Shown: positions 7,882 through 16,970 of the stretch, piece after piece | Layout of the letters: every line of letters begins with the position of its first letter | Numbering within the stretch: position 1 is the first letter of the stretch | NCBI GenBank assembly: GCA_963582065.1 | Contig: CAUZRQ010000001.1 | Span: forward strand, 161,024 to 225,023 | DNA length: 64,000 nucleotides | Direction of reading: 5' to 3' | Source of the DNA: UBA8437 sp963582065 | GTDB taxonomy: Bacteria > Planctomycetota > Planctomycetia > Planctomycetales > Planctomycetaceae | Notes under the pieces: model-generated | The model's input: the letters and a program-made list of their open reading frames with translations, nothing else | Database searches by the model: none | Told to the model about the DNA's origin: nothing | Translations under genes and position numbers: made by a program

Positions 7882-9152
7882 GGCGGTTCGACGAACCTCG
7901 ACGGCGCGTCCAAAGCGTCCGGAGACATCTGGCCGGAGCCTGGGCATGCCTGTTGCCGATGCTGTGGGCAGGTGGTTGTGCTTCGATCCCCGCTGACCTG
8001 GCAAGGCCGTCCGAGCGGTTCAGGCACGAACCTGACCGGACCGGTCAAACGGCTGCGACCGATGGATCGAACGTGATTCGGTTGGCAGACGCCGATGCGG
8101 CGGCGGTGCCACGGATCCAGCCGGTGCGATTTCCGGCGATGCCCCGGCAGCGGTCCGTCGACGAGTCAAACCCGGGTGGGCCGGATCCGGCCGTGGTGGA
8201 TGCCCATCCCGACGAGTTCGTGATCGATGGGGGTGACCGCGGGAATCCCGTGCATTACCAGTCGTTCCTGCGGTACGGGGTCGAGACCGAGGACACGATC
8301 GCCGAGTACACCGACGACGAGGGAACCAGCCACGTGTTGCCGAGCAACCGGGTGGCGATCTACGCGCCCCGGTTTGCCGCGATCCGTACCGTGCAGTTGC
8401 CGATCGAGGGGTTCGGGGTCGAGCGGATGGCGTCGACACATCGCTTGATCCGCGAGGTCCGCTTGACGACCCGCGAGGGCACACGCCAGCACCGGCAGCA
8501 ATTGGGTGCCGTCGATGCGAGAATGCGGTCACGCGCCAGCGGGTTGTTGGGCGAGACCCGGACGGCGGGCATGTCGAGGCTGCTGCGGAGCGGTGAACAC
8601 GTCAAGTTGCTCAACGTGTTCGAGGAGACCGGGGGGTTGGTCGCCGGGCGGATGGAGCAGGCCGACAATGCCCGGTTGGCTCGGTCGCTGGAGAACGCCG
8701 CCGCGTGGGCCGCCGACGAGGCACCTCGTGCCACGGCATCGACGGCTGTCGGACAGTCGATCCAGTCGACACCCTGGCTCGGTTCCTACACCGGCCTCGA
8801 GATCGAACACAAGAAGATCGGCCAGTTGAAGATCGTCAAGCTGGCCGACCGCGCCACCGCTCGTTCCGACGACGTGATCACCTTCACGTTGAGGTTCGAC
8901 AACGTGGGCGAGCGTCCGCTGACCGAGGTCCGAGTCGTCGACAATCTCTCTCCCCGACTCGACTACATCGAGGACAGTGCCACGCTGGGTTTCACCGACG
9001 AGACCGAGAAGACGCCCCCGGAGAAAGCTCGCGGAGGGAGAATCACCGTCGACGACAACGAGCAGGGCAGCCAGGTGCTGGTCTTCGAACTGGATGAACC
9101 GTTGCCCGGTGGCGTGGGCGGCGTGATCACGTTTCAGGCCCGCGTCCGCTAG
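7878..9152 (+). CDS. Lipoprotein with C-terminal DUF11 (conserved repeat) domain
   Basis: A 424-residue protein starting at a GTG that overlaps the preceding stop. A basic N-terminus and hydrophobic stretch lead to the lipobox WAGGCAS, so lipidation at Cys34 is expected. The middle part (about residues 130-310) is charged and unassigned. Residues about 325-424 form an immunoglobulin-like DUF11 domain: KLADRATARSDDVITFTLRF, then NVGERPLTEVRVVDNLSPRL, and a closing GGVGGVITFQARV. DUF11 domains are found in bacterial surface and cell-wall proteins. The gene closes the three-gene cluster and is probably anchored facing the periplasm or cell surface. Confidence 0.82.
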   Translation: MRRFDEPRRRVQSVRRHLAGAWACLLPMLWAGGCASIPADLARPSERFRHEPDRTGQTAATDGSNVIRLADADAAAVPRIQPVRFPAMPRQRSVDESNPGGPDPAVVDAHPDEFVIDGGDRGNPVHYQSFLRYGVETEDTIAEYTDDEGTSHVLPSNRVAIYAPRFAAIRTVQLPIEGFGVERMASTHRLIREVRLTTREGTRQHRQQLGAVDARMRSRASGLLGETRTAGMSRLLRSGEHVKLLNVFEETGGLVAGRMEQADNARLARSLENAAAWAADEAPRATASTAVGQSIQSTPWLGSYTGLEIEHKKIGQLKIVKLADRATARSDDVITFTLRFDNVGERPLTEVRVVDNLSPRLDYIEDSATLGFTDETEKTPPEKARGGRITVDDNEQGSQVLVFELDEPLPGGVGGVITFQARVR

Positions 9153-9206
9153 GCCGATCCCCGGTGTTGCTTGCCTTCCGGACGGCGTTTGCCTGCAATC
9201 GTCGGC

Positions 9207-10334
9207 ATGTTCCAGGTCTGCGATGCTGCCTCCGTTGGATTCGACCCCGCCCGCTGGGAACGTGTCGGTGAACTGGCCGACGAGTTGTGTGGTTCCGGGC
9301 AGGTGGGAGCGATCGGGATCTTCGTTTCGCGAGGCGATCGCACGACCGGGACACGACTGTTCGGTCGACAGCGACTTGGAGACGACGCCGACGGGACGAT
9401 TCGTGATGACGCTGTCTTCCTGGTCGCCTCGATCACCAAGCCGATCGTGGCGATGTCGGCCCTGCTGTTGGTCGAAGCCGGCCAGGTGCGGTTGGACGAC
9501 CGTGTCAGCCGGTACCTCCCGGAATTCGGCAATAACGGCAAGAACGGCATACGAATCCGCCACCTGCTGACACACACGTCGGGGTTGCCCGACATGTTGC
9601 CGGAGAATCAGCAGCTGCGTGAAGCGGGGGCCGGCCTGGAGGAATTCGTGGCCGGGACCTGCCGGGTCGAGCCGGAGTTCAAGCCGGGCCGCGGAGTGCA
9701 GTACCAGAGCATGGGGTTCGCGATCCTCGGCGAGGTGATCGCCCGGGTCTCCGGACAGGGGTGTGCCGATTGGTTGGAGACGCGGGTGTTCGAACCGCTC
9801 GGACTCGAGTCCACTCGATTGGGAGCAACCGACGAGTGGTTCGACGGCGAACGACCGATGGGGGATCGGATTGCCGAGATCCGGACGCCGGCCGAGCAGG
9901 AGGGGGTCGACTGGAACTGGAACCTGCGTTACTGGCGTCAACTGGGAGCACCGTGGGGTGGGCTGTTGACGACACCTCGCGAACTGGCGGTGATCGGTCG
10001 GATGATGCTCGAGGGGGGGCGTGGGGTCGTCTCGCCGGCCTCGGTGGCCGCGGCGACCTGCAACCAGTTGTCGGCGATGGCCGACGTGCCCGAGGCCGAT
10101 CGGAGATGCAAGCCCTGGGGGTTGGGATGGCGATTGAACTGGCCGGCCAGCAGCGCCAACTTCGGCGATCTGCTGGGCCCGGCGACCTACGGGCACTGGG
10201 GAGCGACCGGGACACTGATGTGGATCGATCCCGAGCGGGACACGGTCTGCGTGATCCTGACGACCGAGCCGCAGGAACCCCACGGTCGACAGATCGCCCA
10301 GCTCTCCAACGCGATCGCGGCGTCGTTGGTGTGA
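9207..10334 (+). CDS. Serine hydrolase of the beta-lactamase/penicillin-binding protein family (class C-like)
   Basis: A 375-residue protein started at the ATG of MFQVCDAAS, since the upstream TTG adds only a short atypical stretch. The family motifs are present: ASITKP gives the S-x-x-K nucleophile (Ser75, Lys78), the Tyr motif is YQS (Tyr166), HLLTHTSGLPD is the usual region after the first motif, and GHWGATG near residue 340 is the third box. There is no signal peptide, so it is probably cytoplasmic, as for many esterase or peptidase members of this family (EstB-like). The precise substrate cannot be read from sequence. It is a single gene ahead of tRNA-Leu. Confidence 0.88.
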   Translation: MFQVCDAASVGFDPARWERVGELADELCGSGQVGAIGIFVSRGDRTTGTRLFGRQRLGDDADGTIRDDAVFLVASITKPIVAMSALLLVEAGQVRLDDRVSRYLPEFGNNGKNGIRIRHLLTHTSGLPDMLPENQQLREAGAGLEEFVAGTCRVEPEFKPGRGVQYQSMGFAILGEVIARVSGQGCADWLETRVFEPLGLESTRLGATDEWFDGERPMGDRIAEIRTPAEQEGVDWNWNLRYWRQLGAPWGGLLTTPRELAVIGRMMLEGGRGVVSPASVAAATCNQLSAMADVPEADRRCKPWGLGWRLNWPASSANFGDLLGPATYGHWGATGTLMWIDPERDTVCVILTTEPQEPHGRQIAQLSNAIAASLV

Positions 10335-10353
10335 ACTGCCCGGCCGCAGTTTC

Positions 10354-10381
10354 TTGAAGGCACGCGAGCGAGTGCTATACT
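10354..10381 (+). promoter_or_regulatory. Promoter of tRNA-Leu(GAG)
   Basis: A -35 box TTGAAG at 10354-10359 and a -10 box TATACT at 10376-10381 are separated by 16 bp. The predicted start lies about 15 bp before the tRNA. This is one of the best housekeeping-type promoters visible in the window. Confidence 0.75.
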
Positions 10382-10402
10382 GACCCCCGCCAAACGGCTT
10401 CT

Positions 10403-10488
10403 GCGCAAGTGGCGGAATTGGCAGACGCGCCAGGTTGAGGGCCTGGTGGGCCTTACGGCCCGTGGAGGTTCGAGTCCTCTCTTGCGCA
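10403..10488 (+). tRNA. tRNA-Leu, anticodon GAG
   Basis: The acceptor arm GCGCAAG (10403-10409) pairs with CTTGCGC (10481-10487), followed by discriminator A. The anticodon stem CCAGG/CCTGG encloses the loop TTGAGGG, giving anticodon GAG at 10437-10439, which reads CUC/CUU leucine codons. A long variable arm (about 10447-10462) marks a class II tRNA, and the T-arm contains GGTTCGAGTCC. CCA is not encoded. A promoter lies just upstream and a strong hairpin just downstream, so it is transcribed alone. Confidence 0.96.
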
Positions 10489-10510
10489 CTTTGTTCGATC
10501 CCGACACTCG

Positions 10511-10540
10511 ACCCCCCGGTCGCCCTGGCAGCCGGGGGGT
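10511..10540 (+). terminator. Terminator-like hairpin after tRNA-Leu
   Basis: ACCCCCCGG at 10511-10519 pairs perfectly with CCGGGGGGT at 10532-10540 across a 12-nt loop. A mixed T-rich stretch (CTTGTCGTCT) follows. It also lies just beyond the stop of the convergent sulfatase gene and may act on both strands. Confidence 0.65.
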
Positions 10541-10560
10541 CTTGTCGTCTCCGGCCGGCT

Positions 10561-12054
10561 TCAGTCGGCCAGCTCGTACGGGTCACCCAGCCGTGTCATC
10601 TCGCGTTTGAGCAGTGCCTCGAGTTCCTTCCGTTTCGCGGCGTACTTCGGGTCGTCGGCCAGGTTGACCTGCCGGGGCTTTGGCTTGTGGTCCAGCAGGC
10701 TGGCGATCGCCTCGGCCCGGTGCTCGACGAGGAACTCCCGCGGGTTCTCCTTGAGATCGAACAACTGGGTGCGGCGGACCTTGCCGTCGAGTACGTCGTA
10801 CTTGATCAGCTTGAACCGTCCGGTCTTGACGGCCCGCATTCCCGGCTTGGTGCCCCCGCTGTAGACACCGTAGAGCGAATCGCGGACGGCATCGGTTTTC
10901 CCCTCCAGGACCTTGCGGAAACTCCGACCTTCGACCGACTTGGGGGGCGTGATGCCCGCCAGATCACAGAAAGTGCGAAGGACGTCCAGCAGGTAGATGT
11001 AGCCGGAGGCCCGGGTGCCGGGCTTGATGCCCGGTCCGGTGACGATGAAGGGAACCCGCCAGGTGTGTTCGTAGAGGTTCTGCTTGCCGGTCAGCCCATG
11101 TCGGCCGACGGCGATGCCATGGTCGGAGGTGAAGACGACGTAGGTGTTCTCGAGTTCACCCGTGGCCTCGAGTTGCTGGATCACTCTCCCCACCTGGTTG
11201 TCGATGTTCTCGATGCAGGCGTACTCGCGGCCCAGCTCGTTGCGGATCGTGGCCGGATCGCGCCGCTTCAGCACACCCTGGACACGTACCTCGTCTCTGA
11301 GTCCCGGGTGTCCGTGGTGGAATGGGTGTGCCGCCAGGTAGTTGATCGGCAGGGGCGGTGACTTGGGGTTGACCGCCTGGCCGGGTCCCTTGTTGCTGGC
11401 TCCGTACTTGCGAGCCAGTTTCTCGGGGGCGTTCCTCGGATCGTGGGGATGGGAGAATCCCATGTAGAGCAGGAACGGGGCCTTGTCGCCGGCCTGCTGT
11501 CTCTTGCCGAGGTACTCGATGACGCGGTCGCCGTGCCAGCGGCTGCCGGTTTCCGGGTCGCTGCCTCGCCGGGTCGCGTCGTGGTGTACGGTGAACAACT
11601 GGTTGGCTTCCCGGAAGCTGTTGCCTCGCTTGCATGTCCGGAAGGTGGAGTAGCCGGCCCGGTTGAAGATCGCCGGCATGCTGTTGCGAGCGGCCTGCTG
11701 GCGGAGGGCACGATTGCTGGTCAGTCCCGGTCCCCGGGCCCCGGGGATTCTCCAGACGGTGCGGCCGGTCATGATCATCGTCCGCGATGCCGTGCAGACG
11801 GCTCCGGACCAGGCCCCCATGTGGTGGGCGTCATCGAGCACGATGCCGCGGCGGGCCAGGCGATCGATGTGGGGCGTCTGGCAGACGGTGTTGCCGTAGC
11901 ACGAGAGTGTTTCTGGCGACTGGTCGTCGGTGAGAATGAACAGGAAATTGGGTCGCTTGGCCGGGGCCGGTCCGGCAGCCCGGGATGTTGAAACGGCCGA
12001 CGGGACGATGATCGCACCGGTCAGCAGCAGGATGAGTGTCTCTCGAGTGGACAT
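10561..12054 (-). CDS. Secreted sulfatase (alkaline-phosphatase superfamily)
   Basis: A 497-residue protein with a signal peptide (about residues 1-26). The sulfatase fold starts at PNFLFILTDDQSPETLSCYG, where Asp43 and Asp44 are calcium ligands. The formylglycine site is C-T-A-S-R at residues 87-91, a C-x-A-x-R variant of the usual C-x-P-x-R; the Cys must be oxidised to formylglycine for activity. Later motifs typical of the family include GFSHPHDPR, VVFTSDHGIAVGRHGLTGKQ (Asp-His metal/substrate residues) and the C-terminal KTGRFKLIKYDV. It probably removes sulfate esters from polysaccharides in the periplasm. It is convergent with tRNA-Leu and divergent from methionine aminopeptidase. Confidence 0.93.
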   Translation of the reverse strand: MSTRETLILLLTGAIIVPSAVSTSRAAGPAPAKRPNFLFILTDDQSPETLSCYGNTVCQTPHIDRLARRGIVLDDAHHMGAWSGAVCTASRTMIMTGRTVWRIPGARGPGLTSNRALRQQAARNSMPAIFNRAGYSTFRTCKRGNSFREANQLFTVHHDATRRGSDPETGSRWHGDRVIEYLGKRQQAGDKAPFLLYMGFSHPHDPRNAPEKLARKYGASNKGPGQAVNPKSPPLPINYLAAHPFHHGHPGLRDEVRVQGVLKRRDPATIRNELGREYACIENIDNQVGRVIQQLEATGELENTYVVFTSDHGIAVGRHGLTGKQNLYEHTWRVPFIVTGPGIKPGTRASGYIYLLDVLRTFCDLAGITPPKSVEGRSFRKVLEGKTDAVRDSLYGVYSGGTKPGMRAVKTGRFKLIKYDVLDGKVRRTQLFDLKENPREFLVEHRAEAIASLLDHKPKPRQVNLADDPKYAAKRKELEALLKREMTRLGDPYELAD

Positions 12055-12233
12055 CGGCGTGGCCTCACGGGGTGTCTCGTGTTGGCGATCAATCGGTCCC
12101 GTGGAGAATCTCGAATTGGCCTGCCATCGTCAACCGGCTCGAGTCATCTCGCCGTTGGCGGGTCTTTTGCCGAATTGCTATGGTTGCTTTCTCACGCCTG
12201 AACTCAACCGGCCACCCACCACACCCTTTCGCC

Positions 12234-13040
12234 ATGCGACGCCGGATCCCGCTGTTCAACACCGACGACGAGCGAGAGGGGCTGCGGCGGGCGTCGCGGT
12301 TCAATGCTCGGCTGCTCGACCACCTGAGGCCTCACGTGGTTGCCGGGACCACCACCGGTGAAATTGACCGCCTGGCCTACTCCTACACACTCGATCACGG
12401 TCACACCCCCGCCTGCCTGGGCTATCCGGGTGACATGGTGCCGTATCCCAAGAGCATCTGCACCAGCGTCAACGACGTGGTCTGTCATGGGATTCCCGAT
12501 GACCGGCCGCTGGAACCCGGGGACATCGTCAATGTCGACCTGACGACGATCGTCGACGGGTGGTTCGGTGACCAGAGCGAGATGTTCCTGATCGGTGCGG
12601 TCGGCGATTCGGCCAGGCACGTGGTGCAGGTCGCCTTCGACAGTCTCTACCTGGGCATCCGCGCGATCGAACCCGGCGGACCGGTCGATGCGATCAGCCG
12701 GGCGATCTACGACTACGCCCGGAGTGAGGGGATGGACGTGGTCCGCGAGTACCAGGGCCACGGCATCGGCCGCCGGTTTCACCAGGAACCGGGGATTTCT
12801 CACGTTCCCGCCCGGCCTCCCAACCGCACGGTGATCGAGCCGGGCACGTGTTTCACGATCGAACCGATGATCAACACCGGGACCTGGCACACGGTGTCCG
12901 ATGACAGCGACGGCTGGACGGTTCGCACCGGTGACGGTGGACTCTCGGCCCAGTGGGAGCACACGGTGCTGATGACCGAGGAAGGGCCCGAGATCCTGAC
13001 ACTGACCGAGGATGGTCCGAAAGAGGGCCGGCGGATCTAG
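12234..13040 (+). CDS. map: Methionine aminopeptidase, type I
   Basis: A 268-residue enzyme of normal length that removes N-terminal methionine from nascent proteins. The start MRRRIPLF is chosen because the frame upstream of it is non-homologous. All metal and catalytic residues are recognisable: His85 in VCHGIPDD, Asp102 and Asp113 in the VDLTTIVDGWFGDQSE segment, His176 in YQGHGIGRRFHQEPG, Glu210 in FTIEPM and Glu242 in WEHTVL. Spacing between them agrees with E. coli Map to within one residue. It stands alone between a divergent sulfatase gene and a metallophosphoesterase gene. An ectoine-hydrolase-like M24 role was considered and rejected because length and motifs fit Map. Confidence 0.94.
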   Translation: MRRRIPLFNTDDEREGLRRASRFNARLLDHLRPHVVAGTTTGEIDRLAYSYTLDHGHTPACLGYPGDMVPYPKSICTSVNDVVCHGIPDDRPLEPGDIVNVDLTTIVDGWFGDQSEMFLIGAVGDSARHVVQVAFDSLYLGIRAIEPGGPVDAISRAIYDYARSEGMDVVREYQGHGIGRRFHQEPGISHVPARPPNRTVIEPGTCFTIEPMINTGTWHTVSDDSDGWTVRTGDGGLSAQWEHTVLMTEEGPEILTLTEDGPKEGRRI

Positions 13041-13156
13041 ACAGCGGCAGGCAAACCGATCTTGTCATGGGAGTCCCGGGACGGGTAAATACCGGCCGGA
13101 TGGAGTGCCGATCGCGGCACCGATCCATCCGTCCCCGTCCACCGCCAGGAGTCCGG

Positions 13157-13978
13157 ATGCCCGCTTCGGCCCACGACCCCGCTGCGGATTCCGGTCGTCT
13201 GGCGAGCCGGATCGACGGTCCAGTGGCCGTGATCGGCGACGTCCACGGGCAACTCGACCTGCTCGACCGCCTGGTCGAGCGGCTGGGGCGGTGTGGGGAT
13301 TTCGACAACCGCTGGATCGTGCTGCTGGGTGACCTGGTTGACCGTGGCCCCGACCCCAGGGGGGTGATCCAACGGGTGATCGAACTGATCACCACTCATC
13401 CGCGGACCACCGTCGTCTGCGGCAACCACGACCTGGCGATGGCCGGGTCGCTGGGACTGGTACCGGTGCCCCCGGAGGCCGATTGGGCGCGGAGATGGCG
13501 GCGGGGGTACCAGTGCGAGACGACCTTCGGCTCCTATGGCGTCGCCGCCGGTGACTTCGAGGGCCTGGCCCGGGCAGTGCCCGAGGAGCATGCCGGGTTG
13601 CTGGCCGAATTGCCCTGGGTGGTTGAACATCCCGAGGTGATCGTCGTCCATGCGGGCCTGGTTCCTGAACTGCCCACCGCGACCCAACTGAAGATGCTTC
13701 ACCACCGCGACTTTTCACTGCATCGGCCCCCGTGGTTGTGTCGCAAGGACCTGGGGACGGACGTGTCCCCCGGCGACTGTCGGGTACCGATCGCTTCGGG
13801 CCACGTGGCCCGTCGACAGCCGTATGTCGGGACCCGTCGCATCCTGCTGGATACGACCGGTGGTGTTGGCGGAGAACTGACGGCGTTGTTGCTGCCCGAG
13901 AACGAGCTGGTCACTTCGCACCGCGACGCCCGCCCGGTCCGCCGCCGCTGGTGGCCGTTCGGTCGTCGGGCCGCGTAG
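13157..13978 (+). CDS. Metallophosphoesterase, PPP (serine/threonine phosphatase-like) family
   Basis: A 273-residue protein started at MPASAHDP, 5 bp after an AGGAG ribosome site at 13147-13151. It carries the three phosphoesterase boxes: GDVHG (27-31), GDLVDRG (58-64) and GNHD (89-92), followed by VVHAGLVPEL and a later SGHVARR that supplies further metal-binding His residues. These bind a dinuclear metal centre. The family includes diadenosine tetraphosphatase ApaH, bis(5'-nucleosyl) phosphatases and protein phosphatases. Motif spacing suits either a PrpA/ApaH-like or a protein-phosphatase role, and I cannot choose between them. There is no signal peptide. Confidence 0.9.
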   Translation: MPASAHDPAADSGRLASRIDGPVAVIGDVHGQLDLLDRLVERLGRCGDFDNRWIVLLGDLVDRGPDPRGVIQRVIELITTHPRTTVVCGNHDLAMAGSLGLVPVPPEADWARRWRRGYQCETTFGSYGVAAGDFEGLARAVPEEHAGLLAELPWVVEHPEVIVVHAGLVPELPTATQLKMLHHRDFSLHRPPWLCRKDLGTDVSPGDCRVPIASGHVARRQPYVGTRRILLDTTGGVGGELTALLLPENELVTSHRDARPVRRRWWPFGRRAA

Positions 13979-14003
13979 CGATCCACCACGACCACCACCG
14001 CTG

Positions 14004-15506
14004 CTAGTTCGTTTTCTTCTTCTGGTTCTGCAACCGTCCCGGCGGTCGCACTCCGGCACCGATTCGCTTGGTGCCCGAGTCTCCCAGGTCGGCCCGGGCT
14101 TTTTCGGCCAGGGCCTGCAGCCGAGTCACCACCTCGGCGTGTTTTTCGATGACGTTGGTCGTCTCGCCGATGTCCTTGACCAGGTCGAAGAGTGCCAGTC
14201 CGGTTCGCTTCTGTACGTAGCGGACCGGCTTGCCCCCGGTCCCGCCCTTGCGCCCCGCAAGGCTGCGGTAGGCGTGGGGAAAGTGCAGTTTCCAGCGTCC
14301 GCTGCGGACCGCCTGCAGGTGACGTCCCCAGTAGAAGTAGTAGGCCTCGTGAGGGCTCCTGGCGTTCTTACGGCCCGAGATCAGCGGCCAGATGTCGCGG
14401 CCGTCGATCTTGTGGTTTTGCGGCAGTTCTTCGATGCCGGCCAGCCTGGCCAGCGTCGGCAGGATGTCGATCGTCCCGGCCACTTCGCTGCAGACGTGCC
14501 CGGCGGGCACCTGGCCCGGCCACCACATCACCGTCGGTTCGCGCTGGCCTCCGTCCCAGGTCGTTCCCTTGCCCTCGCGCAGCGGCAGGGCCAGTCCGGA
14601 GTGCGTCCCGTAGTTCAGCCACGGTCCGTTGTCGGAGGTGAAGATGACCAGCGTGCGGCGGTCGAGCTTGTGCTTCTTCAGGGCAGCGACGATCTGACCC
14701 ACCGACCAGTCGATCTCCATGATCACGTCACCGTAAAGGCCACGCTTGGACTTCCCCTTGAACTTGTCGCTGACGTACAGCGGCACGTGGGGCATCGAGT
14801 GGGGGACGTAGAGGAAAAACGGCTGGTCCCTGTTCTTCCTGATGAAATTCACCGCCCGCTCGGTGTACCACGTGGTCAACTGCGCCTGCTCCTTGCCGGT
14901 CACCTGGGGGTTGACGATCTTCTCCCTGTCGAACAGCGGCAGGTGAGGCCATCGCTTGAGCCGTTCGGCCATAGGCAGGTGGGCGACACCGGGATGATAG
15001 GGCCACATGTCGTTGGAGTAGGGCAGACCGAAGTAGTCGTCGAATCCGTGGCGCGTGGGCAGGAACGGCTTGTGGTGTCCCAGGTGCCACTTGCCGTAGA
15101 TCGCCGTGGCGTAGCCACGGGTCCTGAGCACCTCGGCGATGGTCCACTCGTTCTTGTTGATCCCGTGACGGGACTTGGGGCCGAGCGCCCCCTGGATGCC
15201 GATGCGGTTGGGGTAACAGCCGGTCAGCAGTGCGGCCCGGGAGGCCGAGCAGACGGCTTGGGCCGAGTAGAAATCGGTGAAACGAGCACCCTGGCGGGCC
15301 AACCCGTCCAGGTGCGGGGTCCTGATGTCCGGCGAGCCGAAACAGCCGAGGTCCTGGTAGCCCTGGTCGTCGGTGAAGACCACGACGAAGTTGGGACGGT
15401 CGGTGACGTTGCGCTGGTCGGCCTGGCCCGTGGCGGCGGTTGCCAGCAGTGCCGGCAGCAGGGACACAACACGGAGGCATGGGGAGAACGGCCGAAGGCA
15501 GGTCAT
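14004..15506 (-). CDS. Secreted arylsulfatase-type sulfatase
   Basis: A 500-residue protein with a signal peptide ending near residue 28. The N-terminal metal site is VVFTDDQGYQDLGCFG, and the formylglycine motif is C-S-A-S-R at residues 86-90, again a C-x-A-x-R variant. Family segments YATAIYGKWHLGHH, LVIFTSDNGPW and the C-terminal substrate loops are present. Architecture fits arylsulfatase A/N-acetylgalactosamine-6-sulfatase-like enzymes of marine planctomycetes acting on sulfated glycans. Its motif matches the other sulfatase in the window, suggesting the same maturation system, which lies elsewhere. It is 26 bp from the convergent metallophosphoesterase gene. Confidence 0.94.
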   Translation of the reverse strand: MTCLRPFSPCLRVVSLLPALLATAATGQADQRNVTDRPNFVVVFTDDQGYQDLGCFGSPDIRTPHLDGLARQGARFTDFYSAQAVCSASRAALLTGCYPNRIGIQGALGPKSRHGINKNEWTIAEVLRTRGYATAIYGKWHLGHHKPFLPTRHGFDDYFGLPYSNDMWPYHPGVAHLPMAERLKRWPHLPLFDREKIVNPQVTGKEQAQLTTWYTERAVNFIRKNRDQPFFLYVPHSMPHVPLYVSDKFKGKSKRGLYGDVIMEIDWSVGQIVAALKKHKLDRRTLVIFTSDNGPWLNYGTHSGLALPLREGKGTTWDGGQREPTVMWWPGQVPAGHVCSEVAGTIDILPTLARLAGIEELPQNHKIDGRDIWPLISGRKNARSPHEAYYFYWGRHLQAVRSGRWKLHFPHAYRSLAGRKGGTGGKPVRYVQKRTGLALFDLVKDIGETTNVIEKHAEVVTRLQALAEKARADLGDSGTKRIGAGVRPPGRLQNQKKKTN

Positions 15507-15572
15507 GAGTGTCTCCCGGCAGCGGGGCGTCTGGAGTCAACGGCATGGCGAGATCCACCACGTCGTCCCAGC

Positions 15573-16847
15573 CTAGGCCCCCGTCAGTCTCTTGTGTACC
15601 TCCAGCCCGCCGGCCAGCAGGTAGAACAGCAGCACGGCCAACAGCGCCAGCAACCCGACCCACCGGGTGACCAGTTTCTCGCCGACCAACGACCGACGTC
15701 GGCCGAGGACCAACAGCACCACGGCCACGGCCGGCAGGAACGCGGCACCGACGATCGCGTACCACTTCTGGATGGCCGCGAACCTGATCCACAGCCCGGC
15801 CAACGGGACCGTGGCCAGTGCCAACAACCATCCGCGGTAGGGCCACGAGGTGGTCGAGACCCCCTGGCCGGTTTCGCGACCGAACCACAACGACCATGTG
15901 TCGGCGAAGAGGTAGGGGACGCTTTGCCAGACACCCAGCAGGCTGCTGAAGATGGCTCCCCAGGCCCCGAGCAGGAACGCCCAGCGGGAGAAGTGGCCGG
16001 CGGCTCCGAGTCGGTTCTGAAGCCGATCGGCCAAGTCGACCAGCAGTCGGGAGCCCGATCCGCTGGTCTCCAGTCCGGCGGCCAGAACGACCATCGCCAA
16101 GCCGAATACTCCGGTCATCACGTAACCGGCGGCCAGATCGATCCGGCAGGTCCTCATCGCCGCGCCGCCGGTTCGTCCTTTCTCGCGGATCCAGTAGCCG
16201 TAACACAGGATCGTCACGGTCCCGCCGACGCCGCCGGTCAACGCCACGGTCCAACCCAGTCCGTCCTCGTCCAGTCGTGGAATCGTCGGCACCATCACCC
16301 CTCGCAGGCAGTCCCACCAGTCGGGGCCACTGGCGACGGCGGTGGCCACCACCGTCACGAACATCACCCCGATGCAGACGCTCATCACCCGTTCGAACAG
16401 CCGGAAGCCGCCGATCCAGACCAGGCCCAGTGCGACCAGCGAGTGGATGACTCCGTAGATGATCTTGTCGCCGTCGGGGGTCGAGCCGGGCAGGGGGCAG
16501 ATCGCGTGAGCGGTGGCGCCGCACGCACTGACCAGCGCCGACCCGACAAAGAAGCTCCAGGCGGCCAGGTAGATGGCGAAGACCGCCAGCACGCCCCGTC
16601 CCAGGTGCCGCGACGTGCCCTCCAGCAGTGTCTGGTCGGTGGCCAGCTGCCAGCGGGCCAGGCCCTCGGTCAGCACAAACTTCATCACCGCCCCGACGAC
16701 AACCGCCCACAGCACGGCGGTTCCCAGCCGGCTGCCGGCCAATGCCGCGGTGGCCAAGTCACCGGCCCCGACACCGGTGGCCGCCACCAGCATGCCCGGG
16801 CCGATGATCGCCAGGAAGCCGAGCCGTCTGGCCGAGGGTGCCGTCAT
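15573..16847 (-). CDS. Nramp-family divalent metal transporter-like protein
   Basis: A 424-residue membrane protein with about 11 hydrophobic helices. The first helix reads GFLAIIGPGMLVAATGVGAGDL, which aligns with the Nramp helix-1 region but has GAGD in place of the metal-binding DPGN. Further helices include VVVGAVMKFVLTEGLARWQL. Nramp proteins import Mn(II)/Fe(II) with protons. The changed helix-1 motif means substrate choice may differ, as in Nramp-related magnesium transporters and planctomycete NRAMP-like proteins. No signal for regulation is visible. It stands between the second sulfatase gene and a divergent redoxin gene. Confidence 0.82.
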   Translation of the reverse strand: MTAPSARRLGFLAIIGPGMLVAATGVGAGDLATAALAGSRLGTAVLWAVVVGAVMKFVLTEGLARWQLATDQTLLEGTSRHLGRGVLAVFAIYLAAWSFFVGSALVSACGATAHAICPLPGSTPDGDKIIYGVIHSLVALGLVWIGGFRLFERVMSVCIGVMFVTVVATAVASGPDWWDCLRGVMVPTIPRLDEDGLGWTVALTGGVGGTVTILCYGYWIREKGRTGGAAMRTCRIDLAAGYVMTGVFGLAMVVLAAGLETSGSGSRLLVDLADRLQNRLGAAGHFSRWAFLLGAWGAIFSSLLGVWQSVPYLFADTWSLWFGRETGQGVSTTSWPYRGWLLALATVPLAGLWIRFAAIQKWYAIVGAAFLPAVAVVLLVLGRRRSLVGEKLVTRWVGLLALLAVLLFYLLAGGLEVHKRLTGA

Positions 16848-16970
16848 GGTGGAATCGGCCCGGGGGACGAGGCGTGTGCTTGAAGTGGGTCGTATACTCT
16901 AGTACCCGGTTGCTTCAGTCGGGAGCCGGTCGCGGGCGGTGACCGGATCAGGGTTCGACAGGGAGAGGCC

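Noticed and set aside
14139..16883. A 914-codon open frame on the plus strand
   Set aside because: It is antisense to the sulfatase and Nramp-like genes and has no recognisable domain.
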